Assembly: GCA_000729835.1 (NCBI GenBank)
Contig: JFHB01000070.1
Coordinates: forward strand, 1 to 64,000
Origin: Atkinsonella hypoxylon
Lineage: Eukaryota > Ascomycota > Sordariomycetes > Hypocreales > Clavicipitaceae
Direction: 5' to 3'
Length of the DNA: 64,000 nucleotides
The notes under the pieces were generated by a model. It saw only the letters and a list, made by a program, of their open reading frames with translations, did no database searches and was not told the DNA's origin. The first letter of the stretch is position 1; the number at the start of each line of letters is the position of its first letter. The translations under genes and the position numbers were made by a program. This document shows, in pieces, positions 57,606 through 64,000 of the stretch.

Positions 57606-60600
57606 ATGCAGTCCTGGCCCGGTTCGGGCCAGAACGGCGCGGGCGCAGGCGCGGGCAACTCCTGGCAAGCATCCTTTGCCTTTGGAAATCAAGATGGCCA
57701 TTTCGATCCCAACCAGACTTGGTCACACCCGGTGCCCGACCAGGCTGACACCTTCTCACACATAACCAGCCATCAGGATGGCTCCCAACCAAGCTTTTTT
57801 GACCAGCCTCACCAGGATGACGCCCTCTTGAGCGGCCTGCACCATTCGCAACGCGGTGATCCCGGCTTCCATGGTGCCCATAGTTCTATGAGCTTAAATC
57901 AGCCATTCTCGCAAGCTGGCCAAGATGTAATCGATCCTGCGTTTAATGATCTGCGTTCGGATATCTACGGGCAGCAGCCCAAAGGAAACCTGGGCTTGAA
58001 TCAACCTCGTGCTCATCAACACCCTGGGCCGAATGAGAACTACGGGCAGCACGAATTCCAATTCCCAGGCCAGAATGAACATTCATTCACCCCAGCCACA
58101 GGCCAGTATAATCACTCAAATCAATTGCTGACGCGACCTGCAGCCCAACATGCTCAGCCCTCGGTTCAGCATTTTGATGGCTTGCACAATAGCTTTCAGC
58201 AAGAGCAGCATTTCTCTCGCCAAACCCAACAATCACCGCCCGCTCAACACCAGCAGCCTTTTGCACAAGGGCAAGATTTTGCCCAAAACATAAATGGCCA
58301 GCCGAATCACTTTAGCCAAGACCCTAGCGTGCATTTGGCTTTCCAACAACAACGGCAGCAGCAGCAATCGCCTCATCCTCCAGGGCTCCCACAGTCTCAG
58401 CCTCATGGTCATCAAACATCAAACAATGCTGAGTATACCCAAACCCCTGGGGTTTATGCTCAACCGAGCCATTCGACCCAATCTCACACTTTCGACCCTG
58501 CGTTGACACAGCCTCCATCCCAAGCCCTTACCGATACTCCTCCAATATCTGTGGCTGCAGATTCTCCAGCACCGAAGAAGCGGAAACGATCAGCAAAGGC
58601 TGCGTCTGATCCCACCGCAGCCGACAGTCCTGGAGCGTTCATCGACTTCCCCGTCGAGCCATCCAACAAAAAGGCCGAGGATACAGATGATCTTCCAGTT
58701 CCTGTGCTCTCTGCAGAAGAGGCCAAAGCACTTGTCGACTTCGGGAAGCGGAACAAGGCTGCTCAAGCAAAATATCCTTCCATTAAAGGGCTACCTCATC
58801 TGCTTTTTGAGGGCAGTGTGAAGCTTCCAGCCCCTAAAAGCTATGATAAACTAGCGCCCATGGTCGCACCCCCATCTCGCAGCGGTCGCTCAATAATTCC
58901 TGAGCTAGGATGCTCGCTACCCTGTGAAGTGCAGGGCCGTTTCACCAGCAAATACCGCCCCTCGGTCGACAAGAGCGGGCTTGACGAGCGGAGAGCAGAA
59001 GCCAAGGCACTGCTGGATGACTACGATCAGTCGATGAAGATTTTAGGGAAGCGACAGCCGAAGTATACTGAATACCCTCGTAAGTGCATGGCCGACGTTT
59101 GTATACATTTATGCTACAAGCCACTGATGTCCTCCAGATGCTTTCAAAGAACAACTCAAGTCAGATGAAGCCTCCAAGAACAAGGCAGAAAAGAAAGCCA
59201 AAAAAACGCTTGAAGGCGAGCGTAACAAGCAAGTGAGTGCCTCATCGGGCCCCTATCACAGCCCAAGCCCTGTGGCTAACTAGCGCCAAGATTCGACCTG
59301 CTACCCGCCCCTCCGATCCTGTGGAAGCAGCTGTATGGGATACTGTTGGTTTCGTTCACGTCGATCAGACCACTCAACGGACCAGTTCATTGATAGCAGG
59401 ACGTGTGCAGCAAGCTGGCGACTTTTTAATTAAACTTCGCACAGAGATGAACCGCAGTAAAGCTGATCTGGACCAAGCTGTTAAGGAAAAGCAGTCCGAA
59501 GATGTGATTGCGAAGAAGAAGGAAGAGGCCGAACGGAGGAAAGAAGCCTTGTACAGAGCCTTGGACGCGACTGTAGAACACGCTGATGATGCAGTGCTCG
59601 ACAATCTTGGGGGCCACCAAAAGTTGATCCTAAGCCTGGTCAACTCCCTCATCTCATCAATCAAAGCGAGTGATTTCTCCGGAAAGCTCCCCAAGATTGT
59701 GCTGGAGCTTTTCACACATTTCAGAATTACGAAAAAGATTGTTGAGACTACCAATTTCGATACCGTCCGCAAGCGATTCGAGGACAAGGGCGATGATGAA
59801 GTAAAAGAGCTTGTGCGGGAACTGAATATGAAGATCAAAAAATTCCAAAAGGCCAACGAACCCGACACAGCGACTGGGTATACCGGAACATCAGCTGCGA
59901 GCCGAGCCAAAGCTGGAGTGAAGCAGACTTCGTCATCAGCCGATGGCAGTGCATCCACGAAAAGGAGCCGAGACGATGATTCTGATACGCGTACGGTCAA
60001 GAAGATTGCCGTGGAAACAGGTGGTGGTTCATTAAGCAAAAAATTAGCACAACCAAAGATCCCAGCGCAATCTACGATCAAGACCGCAGCGACAGCGAAG
60101 CCAACACAATCGTCCGTGTTGCCCGGAAAGAGTCGGCCTGTTGCTAAGACTGTGACGAAGGCTGACGTTCCGGTAGCTGATAGTCCTACCACCTCTGTCG
60201 ACGACAAGGGTAAAATAGAATCCAAAAAACCAGCTGCGGCAATCAAACCAGAGACCAAGCCTGCTCCAACAAAGTCAACACCAAGTTCTTCGAGCGGTGC
60301 CCTTTCTGGAATTGCCTCGTTGCTCGATTCCATCAACTCCAAGAAGCCCGATGTCATTTCTGCGGCATCAAAGGAGTCCAAGGCCATTGATAGCTCTGAA
60401 ACAGCAAGACAGAGAGCTAAGCGTCTGCGGAAGGAAGCAAGGAGAAAGCTTCGTGTAAGCTGGAAGCCTGAAGATGAGCTTGTTCAAGTTAAAATATTTC
60501 AGAAGGACGATGAGGAAGACGAGGGTCGCGGCGTTAACATGATTCGTGACGCCGCAGATGACCGGTCTGAAGGGATGGTGTTGAAACAACGGGTCGATGT

Positions 60601-62044
60601 GAATGAGGACGAAGACGACGATGATATCCCATACCAACCGTGGGTTAGCCCCGTCGCTACCGACTTTTCTCATCTGCCATCCGAAATCAAAAACAAGAGC
60701 TACGTGACTCGAGGTGGTAACGTCACCTTCTCTACCAATGAACAAAAGCTGATTGCCGAACGCGAGCAGCGGGAGCTGATGACCATTTACACTGACATGG
60801 ACGACATTCCTCCAACTTCCAAATCGCCACCCTTAGAGCTAGCATCCGGACAGGCAATCAAATCAAAGGCAGGTTATATTCCCACGGGTGACACCAAATT
60901 CGAGGAACTGCAACTGCGATGGAAGGAGGAGCAGAACATGGGCGTGGAGCGAGCACTGTCGTCGGCCTTGGGAAGAATGGAAGTCAAGAATAATCCATCA
61001 ACCAAACTTAATTCCATCTTTGGGCGGCTTAAAGCGGCCCCTAATCACTCCAACCCGCCCCAGATTGCGGCGGCCTCCTATCCATCACCTCCTCACCATC
61101 AGTTTGCCCAACATAACTTTCCATTTGCTGTTGGGCTCTCTGGAGAGGAGCAGGTTTTGGCTTGTCTTCAGTCAGATAAGATCAAGATTTGCCGTGATCC
61201 AAACCCTATCCACGTGGATCTCAGTCGCCCCTATCATTATGGCGACAAAAATTTGCAAATGATTGGCAATCATATCGAGACCGTCGCTCGAAGTTTAGCC
61301 GGCAAACCATACCCTGCTACGGCGCCTCCAGGATGGTTAAGCCATGATCAAGAAAGAGTTCGTGAGTGGTGGCTTGGATATAATAAGGAGGTGGCTTCGA
61401 AACAGCGAAAGCTGGACGAAGATCACGTCCGTGCGGAAGCGGAAGCGAGTGTCTTGAAGATGGCTGCTGCTGCTGGTGGCAGTCAACCCGCGGGCCAAAC
61501 TCAAGACTGGAGTGCACACTACCAGCAGCAACAATCTTACGCACCATATCTGGCCCTACTCCAGCAGATGACTGGTGGACAGGTACCACAACAACCTTCA
61601 GCTCCTGAAGCTGCCCACGGCCAACCCAGTCAGATCCCGGATAATCAGCTGCAGTCCATCCTGGCTGCTATTAACCAGCCACAACAGCAGCTGGCCACCC
61701 CGGGCAACGGTATCAGCGTGTTATCGAATCTGAATCCAAACGATACATCGTATCAGCAGCTGATGCTGCTGACGCAAATGACCCAAGGCCAACCGCCCCT
61801 TCCTCCGCCCCCTCCTCCTGTTTCCCAGTCCCACGATCGAGATCGTGAACGAGACAGAGACAGAGACCGCGACTGGGATCGTGGTGACTACCGAGATAGA
61901 GACGGAAAGGACGGGCGCAAGAAGAAGGCCACTCTACCACCTCACAAGCCGGCAAACAAGGCCCTTATTGGAACCAAGGCGTGTACGTTTTGGCAGCAGG
62001 GCAAATGCGCGCGAGGCGATAAGTGTACGTTTAGACATGACTGA
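57606..62044 (+). CDS. PNUTS/Ppn1-like protein (TFIIS N-terminal-like domain, RVxF-like motif, CCCH zinc finger)
   Basis: The model is join(57606..59079, 59138..59232, 59291..62044), 1,440 residues, with introns of 58 nt each (GTAAGT and GTGAGT donors). The first 310 residues are rich in Gln, His, Pro and Asn. A basic PKKRKR signal follows near 325. Residues about 654-710 (KLPKIVLELFTHFRITKKIV, then DDEVKELVRELNMKIKKF) resemble the TFIIS N-terminal helical domain. RKLRVSWKPEDELVQVKIF near 905-925 looks like the PP1-binding RVxF/W region of PNUTS. Near the end come a Pro run, an Arg-Asp repeat (DRDRERDRDRDRDW) and a last CCCH finger, CTFWQQGKCARGDKCTFRH (C-x7-C-x5-C-x3-H). PNUTS and S. pombe Ppn1 direct PP1 to the 3'-end processing machinery of RNA polymerase II. 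The assignment rests on domain order rather than close similarity. Confidence 0.75.
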
Positions 62045-62526
62045 AACCAGCACGTGAGATGGTTGGCATTGTACCATAGCAAGGAGAGAAAGAACAAGTT
62101 AGAAGCTGGTTGGTGAACGAATCCCAGCATCTGGCGTTTGGAAGGCATCAAAAAAATAGTCTTTCAGCTCGCGATTTGTGGAGAATGGAACTTTGGAGCA
62201 ATTAAGGGGGAATCACATGTATTAATGGGATTTGCCAGCATTTTCCCAGCCTGTATATTCTCACAATCCATGCTTCAATGCATTTAGTGTTGCTTCGGAT
62301 GGTCATTTTTTTTTTTTTTTGTTCTACTATTTGACTAAGCCGCGTGCAAAACGGATTTGAAACCCTTGACTTGACATCCATTTCATCGTATTTTCGTCAA
62401 AAATCTAATCAAGCAGAAAAAGCACTCGGCTATGACCAGATTCTTGAGATGGACGACTCCACCTCAGGCTATGGAGGAATGGGTCGTCGCGCCAAACGTC
62501 CGTCTTGTCCGGCATGAGTTCCAGTA
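62045..62526. other. convergent 3' spacer
   Basis: It lies between the PNUTS-like stop and the translin stop and includes a T run at about 62307-62321. No gene was found. Confidence 0.55.
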
Positions 62527-63782
62527 TCACGTCGTCTTCATCTCCGCGTTCACTGCCCCAGGCCTCGCAACAAGCCCCCTCAAGCTCAAATCATACACCA
62601 CATCTTCCACCTTCTTGACATCGTACTTGACGGCATCAGCGCGCTTCCTCAAGATGTCATTCTTCAAGTTGAGGAGCTGAAAGCCTGCGAAGATGTCCTT
62701 TATGAAGGCGCTGATGGTCAGGGGCTGCTCGAAGTCGCCGAGGGTGACGGCGTTGGTGGCCAGGCGGGCTAGTTCGGGGGTGAGGTCTGTTAGGGAGAGA
62801 AGGTATTCTTCTATTGTGAAGTGGAAGGCGTCGCGGTCCTTGAGGTTGGTTGGGACTTGGGTTTGTTAGTTGGTTGTCATCGAAGTCGGGACGGCCGAGG
62901 AGATGGGAGGAGTGGAATTTGGGGCATTTTCGGCGTGGGTGAGCGTAGACGATTCTGCAGCGCTTTATTTAAACGTGAATTACAGTGTTGGTGTTCTGGA
63001 GATGAGTGATGTGAAGGCTGGACTGCGCCATTATGGAGGGAGACCAAAGCTCAATGTGAAGTCTTAGATAAGATATAAGACGCAAAGAGAACGCGGATGA
63101 ACCACAGCGTAGTAAAGACAATAGAAGCAGAGAAGTAAAGTAGAGAACAAGCCCGGCGAGATAAAGAAAAGAAAAGAAAAAGGGAGAGGCAAAGGTACAT
63201 ACCTGTGAAAACAGCACCAACTTCCTCCAAAGTTAGCAATCGGCCCAACTCACCCACCTTCTCATCGGAGCCAAGGCCCCCCAGCCACGCGCAGTACAAG
63301 GTTGTCCCAATAGCATTTTGTACAGACCGCGCCCATTTCGAATTGTACCTTGACGAGTTTTAGCTATGCCAGCAATTTGGTGCGTAGTGCCAAGCTACTA
63401 ACTTGTAGTACGGGTGCTGAGAAGCCACCTCGTTTAGTTCCTGGACAATGCTGACCTGTTCTTTGACGGCACTCTCAACATGTTCTACCAGCGCGGGATC
63501 TATTTGAAAAAAAGAAAGTTTAAAAAAAAAAAGGATTATTATTTGCCGCCCAATTAGAACTTGGGGAGGGCTAGCTGAGAACACAGAGCGGGGGACGGCA
63601 AACCTACATCCTGATCGGGGCGTCGAGTGAACTCGCGATAGAAGGCCCTGGGCTGAGGCGACGGCTCGGTCAAGCTTCTGCACGATCTGGTTTAGAGACT
63701 CGCGGACTTGGGATTCTTCCTCGATTATGGACTCGAGGTAGGTGAAGATCGAGGGGTCGATCAGGCTAGACTGGGCGGACAT
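62527..63782 (-). CDS. translin
   Basis: The model is complement(join(62527..62855, 63203..63348, 63403..63499, 63608..63782)), 248 residues, with introns of 347, 54 and 108 nt. All joins are in phase. The protein starts MSAQSSLIDPSIFTYLESII, then EEESQVRESLNQIVQKLDRA and LLSRVHSTP, the N-terminal helices of translin. Exon 3 has KYNSKWARSVQNAIGTTLYC and LLTLEEVGAVF. The last exon has NLKDRDAFHFTIEEYLLSLT, LGDFEQPLTISAFIKDIFAG and KYDVKKVEDVVYDLSLRGL. Translin is an all-helical protein that binds single-stranded DNA and RNA and, with TRAX, forms a nuclease complex that acts in RNA interference. TRAX is not in the window. The 347-nt intron is unusually long here. Confidence 0.92.
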
Positions 63783-64000
63783 GATGGCTTGGCTTTTGGA
63801 GATGGATTGCGCTGTGGTTGATGAGTTTTAGGTGAGGCCGGCTTTCATGAATGTTGGAGCTTATGTGGGGCTGGTGAAACCATGATGGCCCAAGTTAACG
63901 GACCATCACAAGTTGACACAGAATGTCACAACATGAAAAGTGCCAAAAAGTATAGATGTCATGTTCTTCTCCCTTCAGTTACGCTACACGCTACACGCTA
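63783..64000. other. upstream region of translin at the window edge
   Basis: It should hold the translin promoter. The last 20 bases repeat CTACACG. Nothing else was recognised. Confidence 0.4.

Noticed and set aside
59374..60387. Minus-strand frame of 337 residues, Ser/Leu/Phe-rich
   Set aside because: It is antisense to the PNUTS-like coding region.

Overview
The window looks like nuclear DNA of a filamentous ascomycete, probably a sordariomycete of the Hypocreales. Genes carry one to four short introns of about 50-120 nt with GTAAGT/GTATGT-type donors. Their products are standard fungal housekeeping proteins, and several families are typical of filamentous fungi: an IEC3-like INO80 subunit, MRP-L20, proteins starting MNWTGG, and BTB proteins. 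Intergenic DNA is full of homopolymer runs and microsatellites. No bacterial, plasmid, phage or CRISPR feature was seen. Gene models were built by hand by joining exons in frame, so coordinates cover the whole gene and exon joins are given in each evidence field.

Left part (1-10.4 kb) is accessory in character: an AT-rich, TpA-rich degenerate block with a tRNA-like relic, a small Cys-rich ORF, a protein-kinase pseudogene with several lesions, a four-exon F-box-like Cys-rich gene, mitochondrial ribosomal protein MRP-L20 (mL58), and two neighbouring BTB genes of which one has a frame break. From 10.6 to 16.7 kb lie a coiled-coil protein, a divergent MNWTGG-type hypothetical protein and a C2H2 zinc-finger protein. 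16.7-21.5 kb is repeat-rich and has no gene I can support. 21.5-33.1 kb is conserved: the CCR4-NOT subunit NOT3/NOT5 and D-aminoacyl-tRNA deacylase back to back, then cyclophilin-40 facing a C2 + RasGAP protein.

33.1-48.7 kb is nearly gene-empty: one Ser/Pro-rich conserved fungal protein, a GMC-oxidoreductase pseudogene, a short inverted repeat and clusters of a TACCTA/TAGGTA motif. 48.7-63.8 kb is dense and conserved: NADP-isocitrate dehydrogenase, the IEC3-like protein, the SM protein SLY1, a 1,440-residue PNUTS/Ppn1-like protein and translin.

The genes do not form one pathway. I see no cluster of biosynthetic or defence genes and no convincing undescribed system. The best leads are the kinase wreck with its 13-bp triplication, the PNUTS-like architecture, the BTB pair, the TACCTA intergenic motif, possible dual targeting of isocitrate dehydrogenase, and the open-frame intron of the IEC3-like gene.
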